Shown: positions 33,693 to 42,995 of the stretch, piece after piece
How the letters are laid out: every line of letters begins with the position of its first letter
Position numbering within the stretch: position 1 is the first letter of the stretch
Origin: Burkholderia cepacia
Lineage (GTDB): Bacteria > Pseudomonadota > Gammaproteobacteria > Burkholderiales > Burkholderiaceae
Assembly (NCBI RefSeq): GCF_001718835.1
Contig: NZ_CP013444.1
Location: forward strand, 3,286,001 to 3,350,000
Direction of reading: 5' to 3'
Length of the DNA stretch: 64,000 nt
Program-made: the position numbers and the translations under genes
The notes under the pieces: generated by a model
Told to the model about the DNA's origin: nothing
The model's database searches: none
The model's input: only the letters and a program-made list of their open reading frames with translations

Positions 33693-34997
33693 ATGCTCCC
33701 CGATCTGGAAAACGCTGTCGTCAGGAAGGTCACCCGAAGGCTGGTGCCGCTGCTGTTCGCCATCTATTTCGTCAATTTCCTGGACCGCGTGAACATCGGC
33801 TTCGCCGCGCTGCAGATGAACGACGAGCTGGGGCTGAAGCCGGCGATGTACGGACTCGCGGCGAGCATCTTCTATGCGGGCTACATCCTGTTCGAAATTC
33901 CGAGCAACCTGCTTCTGCAACGCTTCGGCGGCCGCACGTGGCTCGCGCGGATCATGATCACGTGGGGCGTGATCTCGATCGCCCAGGCCGCGATCACCAG
34001 CCCGCACCATCTGTACGGCGTCCGGTTTCTGCTCGGCATCGCCGAGGCCGGCTTCTTTCCGGGGCTGATCTACTACCTGACCTGCTGGTATCCGCAAGCG
34101 CACCGCGCGAAGGCGATCGGGAAAGTCTACTCGGCCAACACGATCGCCGTGATCGTCGGCGCGCCGCTGTCCGGATTGCTGATGTCGTCGATGCACGGGC
34201 TGGGCGGACTCTCCGGATGGAAATGGATGTTCATCGTCGAAGGCATTCCGGCCGTCGTCCTCGGCATCGCGGCGTTCCTCTATCTGACCGATGCGCCGTC
34301 GAAAGCCGCGTGGCTGTCCGACGCGGAACGGACGTGGCTGACGGAAAAAATGAAGCGGGAAGACCGCGCCGCCGCAAGCCTGGGCACGTCGGAGTTGCTT
34401 CCGGCGCTGACGAGCCCGATCGTGTGGCTGCTGGGCCTGCTTTATTTCTCGCTCGGCATCGGCTTCAACGGCATCACGATGTGGCTGCCGCAGCTGATCA
34501 AGCAGTTGTCCGGGCTGCCGATCGCTGCGATCGGCCTCGTCAGCGCGGTCCCGTTCGTCGTCGGCACCGCGGCGATGCTCGTCAACGGCAAGCATTCGGA
34601 CAAAACGCGGGAGCGCAGATGGCATCTGGCCATCCCGCTGGCCGTCGGTGCGATCGGGATGATCGCGAGCGCGGCCGCGTGGTCGAACCCGGTCGTCGCA
34701 TTCGTGTTCCTGTGCATCGCGACCGCCGGGCTGATGGGCGGCCTCAGCGTGTTCTGGTCGATCCCGTCGGCGTTTCTCAGCGGCGCGGCCGCAGCGGGCG
34801 GCCTCGCGCTCGTCAACACGATCGGCAGTGTGTCCGGACTGTCCGCGCCTTATCTGATCGGCCTCATCCGCGACCGGACCGCGGATTTTTCGGCGCCGAT
34901 CTATTTCATGGCTTCCGGTATCGCAGTCGCCGCCGTTCTGGCGGCGGTGCTGCCGTTCCCGGATCGGTTCGAACCGGCTCGCGCGTCGGTTCATTGA
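33693..34997 (+). CDS. MFS transporter, anion:cation symporter (ACS) family, copy 1
   Basis: A 434-residue permease with 12 membrane segments. RRLVPLLFAIYFVNFLDRVNIGFAALQMNDELGL (residues about 14-47) is the ACS opening, with the conserved LDRVNIGFA; RFLLGIAEAGFFPGLIYYLTCWYPQAHRAKA (about 112-142) is the second signature. Characterised ACS members move tartrate, glucarate, phthalate or hexuronate. It follows the porin by 11 bases, giving a porin-permease uptake unit. The second ACS transporter at 37527 is a clear paralogue. Confidence 0.9.
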   Translation: MLPDLENAVVRKVTRRLVPLLFAIYFVNFLDRVNIGFAALQMNDELGLKPAMYGLAASIFYAGYILFEIPSNLLLQRFGGRTWLARIMITWGVISIAQAAITSPHHLYGVRFLLGIAEAGFFPGLIYYLTCWYPQAHRAKAIGKVYSANTIAVIVGAPLSGLLMSSMHGLGGLSGWKWMFIVEGIPAVVLGIAAFLYLTDAPSKAAWLSDAERTWLTEKMKREDRAAASLGTSELLPALTSPIVWLLGLLYFSLGIGFNGITMWLPQLIKQLSGLPIAAIGLVSAVPFVVGTAAMLVNGKHSDKTRERRWHLAIPLAVGAIGMIASAAAWSNPVVAFVFLCIATAGLMGGLSVFWSIPSAFLSGAAAAGGLALVNTIGSVSGLSAPYLIGLIRDRTADFSAPIYFMASGIAVAAVLAAVLPFPDRFEPARASVH

Positions 34998-35021
34998 CGC
35001 GTTTCCCAAAGGAGATCAACG

Positions 35022-36430
35022 ATGAGCAATTCGAATGCCGCGCAGCTTCGCGCCGCGTTGTCCGGCGTCCTCAACGAAGCGGGCTTCATCGACGGCGATG
35101 AAGCCGGTGCGCGCTACTGCGAGGACTTCAGCGGCGGTCGCGGCGAACCGGTCGCGGTCCTGCGTCCCAAAACGCCGGCCGAGGTCGCGGCGGTCATGAA
35201 GATCCTCCACGCGCTGAATCAGCCCGTCGTGATTCAGGGCGGCATGACCGGCCTCGTCGGCGCGTGCGTGCCGTGCCGCAGCCCGGCGAAGCGGTGATGT
35301 CGCTCGAGCGGCTGAACCGGATCGAGGAGATCGATGCGGTCGGCTGCACGATGGTGGTTCAGGCCGGCGTATGCCTGGAATCCGTTCACGCGGCCGCGGC
35401 CGCCAGCGACCTGCTGTTTCCGGTCGACATCGGCAGCCGCGGCTCGTGCCAGATCGGCGGAATGATCGCGACCAACGCCGGCGGAAACCGCGTGCTGCGT
35501 TACGGGATGATGCGCAACGCGGTGCTCGGGCTCGAGGCCGTGCTGGCCGACGGCACCGTGATCTCGCGGATGGGCAAGGTGCTCAAGGACAACGCCGGCT
35601 ACGACCTGAAGCATCTGTTCATCGGCAGCGAAGGCACGTTGGGCGTCGTGACGCGCGCGGTGCTGTCGCTGCAGCCGCTGCCGGCATCGCGCCGGACGGC
35701 GCTCGTGTCGGTGAACGGCTTCGGCGAAGTGATCGCACTGCTGCAAACGTGCCGCCGGCGGCTCGGCGCGTCGCTGACCAGCTTCGAAGTGATGTGGCGT
35801 GACTATTACGACACCGTCACGCAGGAACTGAAGATCGGGAAGCCGGCGTTCGCGCGTCCGGGCTCGCATCTGATCGTCGTCGAAACGATGGGCGCGCAGC
35901 CCGACGACGACGATGCTCCGTTGACCGACGTGCTCGGCGAGTTTCTCGAAGCCTCCGACGGAGCGGACGCGATCATCGCGTGCTCGCTCGCCGAGGCCGA
36001 CGCGTTGTGGGCGCTGCGCGAAGCGTCCGGCGAAGCCGCGAACGCGATCGCACCGTGGGTCGGCTTCGACGTCAGCCTGCCGATTGCCGACATGGAACGG
36101 TGGGTGATCGACATTCATGCGCAGTTGCACGGGCTCGGCACGGTCCGGATGCAGACCTACGGCCACCTCGGCGACGGGAACTTGCATCTGGTCGCCGGCG
36201 GCACGCCGGACGACGCCGGCTTCGCGGCGCGCGTGTCGCCATGCGTGCATCGCTCCGTCGGCGCGCTCGGCGGCTCGGTGTCCGGCGAGCACGGGATCGG
36301 ATTGTCGAAGAAGCCGTATCTGCGCGACAGCCGCTCCGCCGACGAAGTCGCGCTGATGGCCGCGCTGAAGAAAACGCTGGATCCGAAGTCGCTTCTGAAT
36401 CGCGGCCGCGTCGTCGAAATCCCGGCATAG
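35022..36430 (+). pseudogene. FAD-linked 2-hydroxyacid dehydrogenase (GlcD-like), frameshifted by a 5-bp duplication
   Basis: Read across one frame change this is a complete FAD_binding_4/GlcD-type dehydrogenase of about 467 residues. The FAD domain has VLRPKTPAEVAAVMK, VIQGGMTGLVGACVPQPGEAVMSLERLN and the long LFPVDIGSRGSCQIGGMIATNAGGNRVLRYGMMR block; the C-terminal domain has YGHLGDGNLH and SGEHGIGLSKK with the metal and catalytic residues. GTGCC occurs twice in tandem at 35268-35272 and 35273-35277; removing one copy restores GLVGACVPQPGEAVMSL exactly as in the family. Family members oxidise glycolate, D-lactate or D-2-hydroxyglutarate. The rest of the gene is intact, so the lesion is recent, a reversible slippage change, or an assembly error. 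Confidence 0.88.
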
Positions 36431-36461
36431 GAATCCAGATCATTTTTTTCGAATACACGAC

Positions 36462-37427
36462 ATGACCATTCTGATCACCGGAGCCGGCCTGATCGGCCGC
36501 CTCACCGCAGCGCGCCTGCACGCGCAACACGAATCCGTGGTTCTCGCAGACGTGCGGATGCCGGATGAAAGCACACGCCGGAACCTTCACGTCGTGCAGT
36601 GCGACGTCACCGATTTCGACGCGCTATCGACGCTGATCGACCGCCATCGGGTGCGCGCGGTCGTGCACACGGCCGCGCTGCTATCGACCGCGATTCGCCG
36701 CGATCCGCTCGCGGGTATCAAGGTCAACATGCTCGGCACGGCGAATGTGCTGGAAGCCGCACGGCGACATCGGCTCGATCGGACCGTCATCGCCAGCTCG
36801 ACGACGGTCGCGTATACGGCGTTCGGCACGTTGCCGGCCGAACCGATCGCCGAAGACTTCGTCAGCCACAGCGTCAGCGAAGCGCCGGCCAGTCTCTATG
36901 CGGCGACGAAGATCGCCGGCGAGCATCTCGCGCTCGCGTATGCGTCGCTATACGGGCTGAGCACCGTCGTACTCCGTTACGGCGCCGTGCTCGGCACCGG
37001 GCCGGAAGCGGCCACGAGCGTGCCCGGGCGCCTGCTGCATTGCCTGCTCGATGCCGGACGGCGCGGCGTTCCGGCCCAGCTCGACGATCCGGTGCTGTTG
37101 TGGAACGGCCGCGAAGAGTTCGTCGACGCACGCGACTGCGCCGACGCGAACGTCGCCGCGCTGCGCGCCGAAGCGCCGACGCAGCGCACTTACAACATCG
37201 CGACCGGCGCATGGTGGACGGTCGACGAATTCGTCGATGTCGTGCGCGCGCAGTTTCCCGCACTGCGCATCGGCGCCATGCGGCTTCCGGACGGCGGCTT
37301 TGCCGCCTTCCCGCACCGCCGCCCGGCGCCGTCCGATGTGCGCGCGGCACGACGCGAACTGGGTTTCACCGCAGCCTGCTCGCTGGCGGATTCGGTTGCG
37401 CATTTCGCGCGCGACGCCGGCCGGTGA
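36462..37427 (+). CDS. NAD-dependent epimerase/dehydratase
   Basis: A 321-residue extended SDR. The nucleotide motif ILITGAGLIGRLTAARLHAQ is at residues 3-22, ASSTTVAYTAFG carries the catalytic Ser/Thr, and SLYAATKIAGEHLALAYASLYG (about 145-166) the Tyr-x-x-x-Lys. Relatives in sugar-acid catabolic clusters act as uronate or aldose dehydrogenases, but a specific substrate cannot be named. It lies 31 bases after the hydroxyacid dehydrogenase and about 100 before the second MFS gene, so it belongs to the same transcript. Confidence 0.85.
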   Translation: MTILITGAGLIGRLTAARLHAQHESVVLADVRMPDESTRRNLHVVQCDVTDFDALSTLIDRHRVRAVVHTAALLSTAIRRDPLAGIKVNMLGTANVLEAARRHRLDRTVIASSTTVAYTAFGTLPAEPIAEDFVSHSVSEAPASLYAATKIAGEHLALAYASLYGLSTVVLRYGAVLGTGPEAATSVPGRLLHCLLDAGRRGVPAQLDDPVLLWNGREEFVDARDCADANVAALRAEAPTQRTYNIATGAWWTVDEFVDVVRAQFPALRIGAMRLPDGGFAAFPHRRPAPSDVRAARRELGFTAACSLADSVAHFARDAGR

Positions 37428-37526
37428 TCGATGCGCCGCGCCACGGCACGCGGATGAACCGGCAGCGACAGGTCGACGGCGAACCGCCGGTCGACCGGTC
37501 GCTTCCATCCAAAACAAGGAACCCCC

Positions 37527-38870
37527 ATGACATATTCCCAACTCGATGCGCTCGCATCGAGCGGCAGTCGAGAACACGACGTCGAACGCGCGACGATCCG
37601 GCAAGTGACGCGGCGGCTGGTTCCGCTCGTTTTCGTCGCATGGTTCGTCAACTATCTGGACCGCGCGAACATCGGCTTCGCCGCGCTGCAGATGAACCAG
37701 GAACTCGATCTCGGCCCGGAGATGTTCGGCTTCGCGGCCGGCATCTTCTATCTCGGCTACATCGGCTTCGAGGTACCGAGCAACATGATCATGCATCGCG
37801 TCGGCGCGAGGAAATGGCTCGCGCGCATCATGGTCACCTGGGGCATCGTGTCGGCCGCGACCGCGTTCGTGCAGACCGCCGAGCAGCTGTACGCGGCGCG
37901 CCTGCTGCTCGGCGTGGTGGAGGCCGGATTCTTTCCGTCGGTGCTGTACTACCTCGCGACCTGGTATCCGAAGCAGCATCTCGGGCGTGCGATCAGCCAG
38001 GTCTATTCGGCCAATATCTGTTCGCTGATCTTCGGCGGCCCGCTGTCGACGCTGCTGATCGCGCACTTCCATCAGTCGGCCGGCTTTTCCGGCTGGCGCT
38101 GGATGATGTTGCTGGAAGGGCTGCCGGCCGTCGCGCTGGGCGTGCTCGCGTGGTTCGTACTGGTCGACCGGCCGGCCGAAGCGAAATGGCTGAATGCCGC
38201 GCAACGCGGCTGGCTGACGTCCACGCTCGCACGCGAAGAAGCCGCGGCCGCGCAAACCGGCACCGCGAGCTTCCGCGACGCGATGCTGTCGCCGCTGGTC
38301 TGGCTGATGGGCTTGCTCTACTTCTGCATCGGCATCGGTTTTTTCGGCATTTCGACGTGGCTGCCGCAGGTCATCAGGCAGATGAGCCGCTTGTCGATCG
38401 TCGAAATCGGCGTCGTCAGCGCGATTCCGTTCGTCCTCGGCGCAATCTCGATGCTCGGCAACGCACGGCATTCCGATCGTCGGATGGAACGTCGATGGCA
38501 TCTTGCCGGCGCGTTGATCGTCGGCGCGGCCGGCCTCGCCGGCAGCGGCCTGACGTCCGGCTCGCCGCTCCTGTCGTTTGCGTGCATTTGCATTGCCGCC
38601 GCGGGCATCGTCGGCTCGCTGAGCGTGTTCTGGACGATTCCGCCGACGTTCCTGGCCGGCGCGGGCGCAGCCGGCGGGATGGCGCTGATCAATTCGATCA
38701 GCGGGCTCGCCGGCTTCTTTTCGCCGTGGCTGGTTGGCGTTGCACGTACCCGCTCGCCGGATTTCTCGCTGGCGCTGTACTGTCTGGCCGCAGGCGTCGC
38801 GGTCGCCGCGCTGCTGGCCATCGCGGCGCCGTACGATGCGCGGCACCCGCGGCACGCGGAACCGCATTGA
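37527..38870 (+). CDS. MFS transporter, ACS family, copy 2
   Basis: A 447-residue permease with 12 membrane helices. It shares with copy 1 the opening RRLVPLVFVAWFVNYLDRANIGFAALQMNQELDL and ARLLLGVVEAGFFPSVLYYLATWYPKQHLGRA. AAGGAA precedes the ATG. The presence of two related carriers in one catabolic cluster suggests two substrates, for example an ester or glycoside form and a free acid, or an older duplication; both are guesses. A bidirectional terminator follows after about 150 bases. Confidence 0.9.
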   Translation: MTYSQLDALASSGSREHDVERATIRQVTRRLVPLVFVAWFVNYLDRANIGFAALQMNQELDLGPEMFGFAAGIFYLGYIGFEVPSNMIMHRVGARKWLARIMVTWGIVSAATAFVQTAEQLYAARLLLGVVEAGFFPSVLYYLATWYPKQHLGRAISQVYSANICSLIFGGPLSTLLIAHFHQSAGFSGWRWMMLLEGLPAVALGVLAWFVLVDRPAEAKWLNAAQRGWLTSTLAREEAAAAQTGTASFRDAMLSPLVWLMGLLYFCIGIGFFGISTWLPQVIRQMSRLSIVEIGVVSAIPFVLGAISMLGNARHSDRRMERRWHLAGALIVGAAGLAGSGLTSGSPLLSFACICIAAAGIVGSLSVFWTIPPTFLAGAGAAGGMALINSISGLAGFFSPWLVGVARTRSPDFSLALYCLAAGVAVAALLAIAAPYDARHPRHAEPH

Positions 38871-39018
38871 TGCCGGCATCGGTCCGGCGCGGAGGCGAAA
38901 CGGCAGGCCCGGCACGCTGCTCGCCGGGCCGAGCACGCCGCGTGCGACCCGTCCGTTGTCGTCGAACGGCTTCGCCCGCGCTTCGGCGAAACCAAAATGC
39001 ATGCCGCGCACCCGCGAA

Positions 39019-39050
39019 AAAAGCGCCATGACGTGAATCATGGCGCTTTT
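39019..39050. terminator. Bidirectional terminator between the MFS gene and the cstA operon
   Basis: A perfect 13-bp stem (AAAAGCGCCATGA / TCATGGCGCTTTT) with a six-base loop, A-rich on the left and T-rich on the right, lies between convergent genes. Confidence 0.85.
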
Positions 39051-39074
39051 GCATCGACCGCGCGTATCACGCGC

Positions 39075-39281
39075 TCAACAGCACTTCCCTGCTCCCGACC
39101 CGTACCGCGCATTCTGGCGCTCGCGGAAGAATTCCTCGTACGTCATCGGCTCGCGGTCCGGATGGGTCTCGCGCATGTGCGCGACGTAGGTGTCGTAGTC
39201 GGGCAGGCCGACCATCAGCCGCAACGCCTGCCCGAGGTAACGCCCCGCACTGCGCAGGTCGCTGCCAAGATCGCTGAACAT
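39075..39281 (-). CDS. YbdD/YjiX-family small protein (CstA partner)
   Basis: A 68-residue soluble protein with the family pattern LGQALRLMVGLPDYDTYVAHMRETHPDREPMTYEEFFRERQNARYG, found downstream of cstA or btsT in many proteobacteria. It ends in GKCC. The molecular role is unknown, but the conserved pairing suggests it assists the transporter. It follows cstA by 12 bases. Confidence 0.9.
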   Translation of the reverse strand: MFSDLGSDLRSAGRYLGQALRLMVGLPDYDTYVAHMRETHPDREPMTYEEFFRERQNARYGSGAGKCC

Positions 39282-39293
39282 CGCGGCCTCCCC

Positions 39294-41372
39294 TTAACGT
39301 CCGCTGCCGAGCGCCTGTGCGGCCGGCATCGCTTCGTACGGCGTCTCGCGCACGGTCGGCTTCGACTCGCGGCGCGCGCGCAGCACGGCGATCACGCCGT
39401 ACACCGCGATCGCCACGACGACGAGGATGAACAGCCCGGCCAGCGCCGCATCGATGTAGTCGTTGAAGATGATCCGCTTCATCTGCGCGATCGACTTCGC
39501 CGGCGCGAGCACCTTGCCTTCGTCCACCGCGGCCTGCAGCTTCGCGGCGTGCGCGAGGAAGCTGACCTTCGGGTTCGCGTCGAAGATCTTCTGCCAGCCG
39601 GCCGTCAGCGTGCAGATCAGCAGCCACGCCGTCGGCACGATCGTCACCCACGCATAGCGCTCGCGCTTCATCTTGAACAGCACGACGGTGCCGAGCACCA
39701 GCGCGATCGCGGCGAGCATCTGGTTCGAGATGCCGAACAGCGGCCACAGCGTGTTGATGCCGCCGAGCGGATCGACCACGCCCTGGTACAGGAAGTAGCC
39801 CCACGCGGCCACGCACAGCGCGGTGGCGACCAGGTTCGCGGGCAGCGACTCGGTGCGCTTGAGCGCCGGGTGGAACGTGCCGAGCAGGTCCTGCAGCATG
39901 AAGCGGCCCGCGCGCGTGCCGGCGTCGACGGCCGTCAGGATGAACAGCGCCTCGAACAGGATCGCGAAGTGATACCAGAACGCCATCATCGCTTCGCCGC
40001 CGATCACCTGGTGCAGGATGTGCGCCATGCCGACGGCCAGCGTCGGCGCGCCGCCCGCGCGCGCGATGATCGTCGTTTCGCCGACGGCCTTCGCGGTCTG
40101 CGTCAGCATGTCCGGCGTCAGCACGAAGCCCCACTGCGTGACCGTGTTGGCCACCGCTTCCGGCGTCGAGCCGAGCACGGCGGCCGGTGCGTTCATCGCG
40201 AAGTAGATGCCCGGCTCGATCACGCACGCGGCAACCAGCGCCATGATCGCGACGAACGATTCCATCAGCATCGCGCCGTAACCGATGAAGCGCGCGTTGG
40301 TTTCGTTGTCGATCAGCTTCGGCGTCGTACCCGACGAGATCAGCGCATGGAAGCCCGACACGGCGCCGCACGCGATCGTGATGAACAGGAACGGGAACAG
40401 GTTGCCCGACCAAACCGGGCCCGTGCCGTCGACGAACTTCGTCAGCGCGGGCATCTTCAGTTCCGGCGCGACGACGAGGATGCCGATCGCGAGGCCGAGG
40501 ATCGTGCCGATCTTCAGGAACGTCGACAGGTAGTCGCGCGGCGCGAGCAGCAGCCACACCGGCAGCACCGATGCGACGAAGCCGTAGCCGATCAGGATCC
40601 ACGTGAGCTGCGTGCCGGTGAACGTGAACCACGCGGCGAGCGTCGGCGAATCGTGCACCTGCTGGCCGAACGCGATCGACGCCATCAGCAGCACGAAGCC
40701 GATGATCGACACTTCGCCGATGCGGCCCGGACGGATGTAGCGCGTGTAGACGCCCATGAACAGCGCGATCGGAATCGTCGCGGCGACGGTGAACGTGCCC
40801 CACGGCGAATTGGTCAGCGCCTTCACGACGATCAGCGCGAGCACCGCGAGGATGATCACCATGATCAGGAACGCGCCGAACAGCGCGATCACGCCGGGCA
40901 CCGTGCCGAGCTCCATCTTGACGAGGTCGCCGAGCGAACGGCCGTCGCGGCGCGTCGAGATGAACAGCACGATGAAGTCCTGCACCGCGCCGGCGAACAC
41001 GACGCCGGCCAGGATCCACAGCATGCCGGGCGTGTAGCCCATCTGCGCGGCGAGCACGGGCCCGACGAGCGGGCCGGCGCCGGCGATCGCGGCGAAGTGA
41101 TGGCCGAACAGCACGTACTTGTTGGTCGGCACGTAGTCGAGGCCGTCGTTGTACTTGACGGCCGGCGTCATCCGCAGCCCGTCGAGCTGCATGACCTTGC
41201 TGGCGATGAAACGGCTGTAGAAGCGATACGCGATCAGATACACGCAGACTGCGGCGATCACGATCCAGAGGGCACTGACGCGCTCGCCGTGTGCGAGTGC
41301 GATCGTGCCAAACGCGAACGCGCCGAGCAGCGCGACCGCAATCCAGAGCAGGGTACCGGAAGCCCGATTCAT
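39294..41372 (-). CDS. cstA: CstA/BtsT-type carbon starvation protein, pyruvate or peptide transporter
   Basis: A 692-residue inner-membrane protein with about 16-18 hydrophobic segments. The CstA core is recognisable: YNDGLDYVPTNKYVLFGHHFAAIAGAGPLVGPVLAAQMGYTPGMLWILAG (residues about 75-125) and DYLSTFLKIGTILGLAIGILVVAPELKMP. In Escherichia coli BtsT takes up pyruvate and CstA pyruvate or peptides during starvation. GGAGA lies before the ATG. The promoter region contains several TACGTA boxes (41519-41548), a possible two-component regulator site. Confidence 0.92.
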   Translation of the reverse strand: MNRASGTLLWIAVALLGAFAFGTIALAHGERVSALWIVIAAVCVYLIAYRFYSRFIASKVMQLDGLRMTPAVKYNDGLDYVPTNKYVLFGHHFAAIAGAGPLVGPVLAAQMGYTPGMLWILAGVVFAGAVQDFIVLFISTRRDGRSLGDLVKMELGTVPGVIALFGAFLIMVIILAVLALIVVKALTNSPWGTFTVAATIPIALFMGVYTRYIRPGRIGEVSIIGFVLLMASIAFGQQVHDSPTLAAWFTFTGTQLTWILIGYGFVASVLPVWLLLAPRDYLSTFLKIGTILGLAIGILVVAPELKMPALTKFVDGTGPVWSGNLFPFLFITIACGAVSGFHALISSGTTPKLIDNETNARFIGYGAMLMESFVAIMALVAACVIEPGIYFAMNAPAAVLGSTPEAVANTVTQWGFVLTPDMLTQTAKAVGETTIIARAGGAPTLAVGMAHILHQVIGGEAMMAFWYHFAILFEALFILTAVDAGTRAGRFMLQDLLGTFHPALKRTESLPANLVATALCVAAWGYFLYQGVVDPLGGINTLWPLFGISNQMLAAIALVLGTVVLFKMKRERYAWVTIVPTAWLLICTLTAGWQKIFDANPKVSFLAHAAKLQAAVDEGKVLAPAKSIAQMKRIIFNDYIDAALAGLFILVVVAIAVYGVIAVLRARRESKPTVRETPYEAMPAAQALGSGR

Positions 41373-41498
41373 GGCGTCTCCTGTGGTTATTGATATCGCG
41401 CGGCGCTTGGGCCGCCGCGCGCTCGTGTGTCGGTATGGCACGTCACGCCGACCTCGCAAAGACCGGCATGATGGGCTCGTAGTATTCGCGTTCGGGGG

Positions 41499-41550
41499 AC
41501 CGCTTACAAGCGGTTAACTACGTATGCGGGGCTACGTAGTATTACGTAGA
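41499..41550. promoter_or_regulatory. Dyads and repeated TACGTA boxes upstream of cstA
   Basis: ACCGCTT-AC-AAGCGGT (41499-41514) is a perfect 7+2+7 dyad. It is followed by ACTACGTA-N8-TACGTAGT (41517-41540) and a third TACGTAGA (41543-41550), giving three TACGTA cores. They are 130-175 bases before cstA in a 336-base gene-free region shared with the divergent SH3-like gene. Response regulators of the LuxR/NarL type bind comparable boxes; the regulator is not in this window. Confidence 0.45.
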
Positions 41551-41708
41551 TCAAATGCACGCCTTGGCCTTCGGTGTGCATCTTGAAAGGCATTCGCTGA
41601 AGCACATGCGGTATTTCCGATTGGAATTTCCGCTTTGCCTGCCGTTAAACTTGCCGGCTTTTGATGACCGGTCGAAGACTTGCCTTGCCCTGCCTCCTCG
41701 GAAAAACC

Positions 41709-42092
41709 ATGAATGCCAAGATTTCGAAACGCATCCGGGCAGCCGCCCTCTTCGCGCTGTGCGCATGCATCGCCCCGATGTACGCCCATGCAAAAGGCCC
41801 GGTGGATTGCCGTCAACTCAACGAAGCGGTCGGGGGCCCCGGCGACGATTTCAGGCCGCCGGTTTCCGCGACGGTCATCGGCTCGGGGCGCGCCTATTTT
41901 CATTCGGCTCCCGACGCGCAGTGCGTCACCAAGCGAACCTTCATCATTCCCGGCGACTCCGTGATCGTCTATAAGCCGTACAAGGGCTGGTATCAGATCA
42001 TGTACGTGAACGGCAAGACGGGGGAGGATTTCGAAGGGTGGGTCGAGAAAGGTCGCCTGAGCTTGGGCGGCACTTTGGGAGGCAGTCAATAG
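41709..42092 (+). CDS. Secreted SH3-like domain protein
   Basis: A 127-residue exported protein. A basic start and hydrophobic stretch (KRIRAAALFALCACIAPMYAHAKG) form a signal peptide cut after AHA. The mature part has two cysteines that may form a disulphide (DCRQLN and AQCVTKR), and ATVIGSGRAYFHSAPDAQCVTKRTFIIPGDSVIVYKPYKGWYQIMYVNGKTGEDFEGWVEKGRL looks like a small bacterial SH3 barrel, closest in pattern to SH3b domains that bind cell-wall or protein partners. An ATG 48 bases earlier is possible but adds a segment not needed for the signal peptide. Confidence 0.7.
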   Translation: MNAKISKRIRAAALFALCACIAPMYAHAKGPVDCRQLNEAVGGPGDDFRPPVSATVIGSGRAYFHSAPDAQCVTKRTFIIPGDSVIVYKPYKGWYQIMYVNGKTGEDFEGWVEKGRLSLGGTLGGSQ

Positions 42093-42241
42093 GCGAGCGC
42101 GTTCGGCAGCCGCCCATCCGGAAACAACCGCTCCCGGCGGCGAGCAGTTCCGTGGAATAGAACCTAGAATTGAACGCAGCGCCGGCCGTCGCTGTGCCCC
42201 CGGCCGGGCGTTTCCCCTTCCCATCGTCAGAAGCAGCCGCC

Positions 42242-42943
42242 ATGAACCTTCACGATGCGCGCGTCATCCGCCCCGCGCTGGGCGCACTCTGCGTGGCTTC
42301 GCTCGCGACGCTGTCCGCGTGCGGCGGCGAAGCGTGCTTCGGCTTCAACGATGGATGTTTCAACGGAAACGGAAACGGCACGCAGACCATCACCGTCTCC
42401 GGCACGGCCGCCACCGGCCCGGCGCTGGCCAGCGCGACCGTCGCCGCCCGCTGCGCGCAGGGTTCGGGCTCCGCGCTGTCGGACGGCGGCGGGAACTACA
42501 GCCTGACGTTCAACGCGACACTCCCGTGCGTGCTTACCGTCACGTCCGGCGGCACGACCCTGCATTCGCTCGCGTTCGCCGGCGGCACCTTCAATACGAC
42601 GCCCGAGACCGACCTGATGCTCGTCTACCTCGCATCGCAGCTCGGCACGACCACGGCCGGCCTGATCGCCAACGTGCCGAACAGCGCGCATGTGCAGCAG
42701 GTGCTGGAAAACCAGTCCGACGTGCAGGCCGCGCAGGTGGCGGTCGTCGCGAATCTCCAGCAGCGCTACGCGGTCACGCTGACAACGCAAGCGTTCCTGA
42801 CGACGCCGTTCGTGGTCGGCCAGCCCGGCGTCGACAGCGACCTCGTTGCGCTGGCGAAGGCGGGGGCGATCGACGCCAACGGCATGCCCGATCCGGCCGC
42901 CGTGCAGCTGCTGGCGCAGGCTGGCGCCGCGCATCCGCTGTGA
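42242..42943 (+). CDS. Lipoprotein with carboxypeptidase-regulatory-like fold, unknown function
   Basis: A 233-residue lipoprotein. The lipobox LSAC is at residues about 24-27, directly followed by GGEACFGFNDGCFNGNGNGTQ, a short glycine/asparagine linker. QTITVSGTAATGPALASATVAARCAQGSGSALSDGGGNYSLTFNATLPCVLTVTSGGTTLHSLAFAGG (about 47-115) resembles an immunoglobulin-like carboxypeptidase-regulatory domain. A helical C-terminal half follows. Proteins of this kind are common in Burkholderia and of unknown role. Confidence 0.75.
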   Translation: MNLHDARVIRPALGALCVASLATLSACGGEACFGFNDGCFNGNGNGTQTITVSGTAATGPALASATVAARCAQGSGSALSDGGGNYSLTFNATLPCVLTVTSGGTTLHSLAFAGGTFNTTPETDLMLVYLASQLGTTTAGLIANVPNSAHVQQVLENQSDVQAAQVAVVANLQQRYAVTLTTQAFLTTPFVVGQPGVDSDLVALAKAGAIDANGMPDPAAVQLLAQAGAAHPL

Positions 42944-42995
42944 GCGACGCCAAGTCGGCGCGTCAACGAAAGGCGTGAACCGAAACGGCTTCGCG

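Noticed and set aside
41372..41459. Longer starts for cstA and several other genes
   Set aside because: The extra residues are Arg-rich and precede good ribosome binding sites at the internal starts, so the shorter forms were used.
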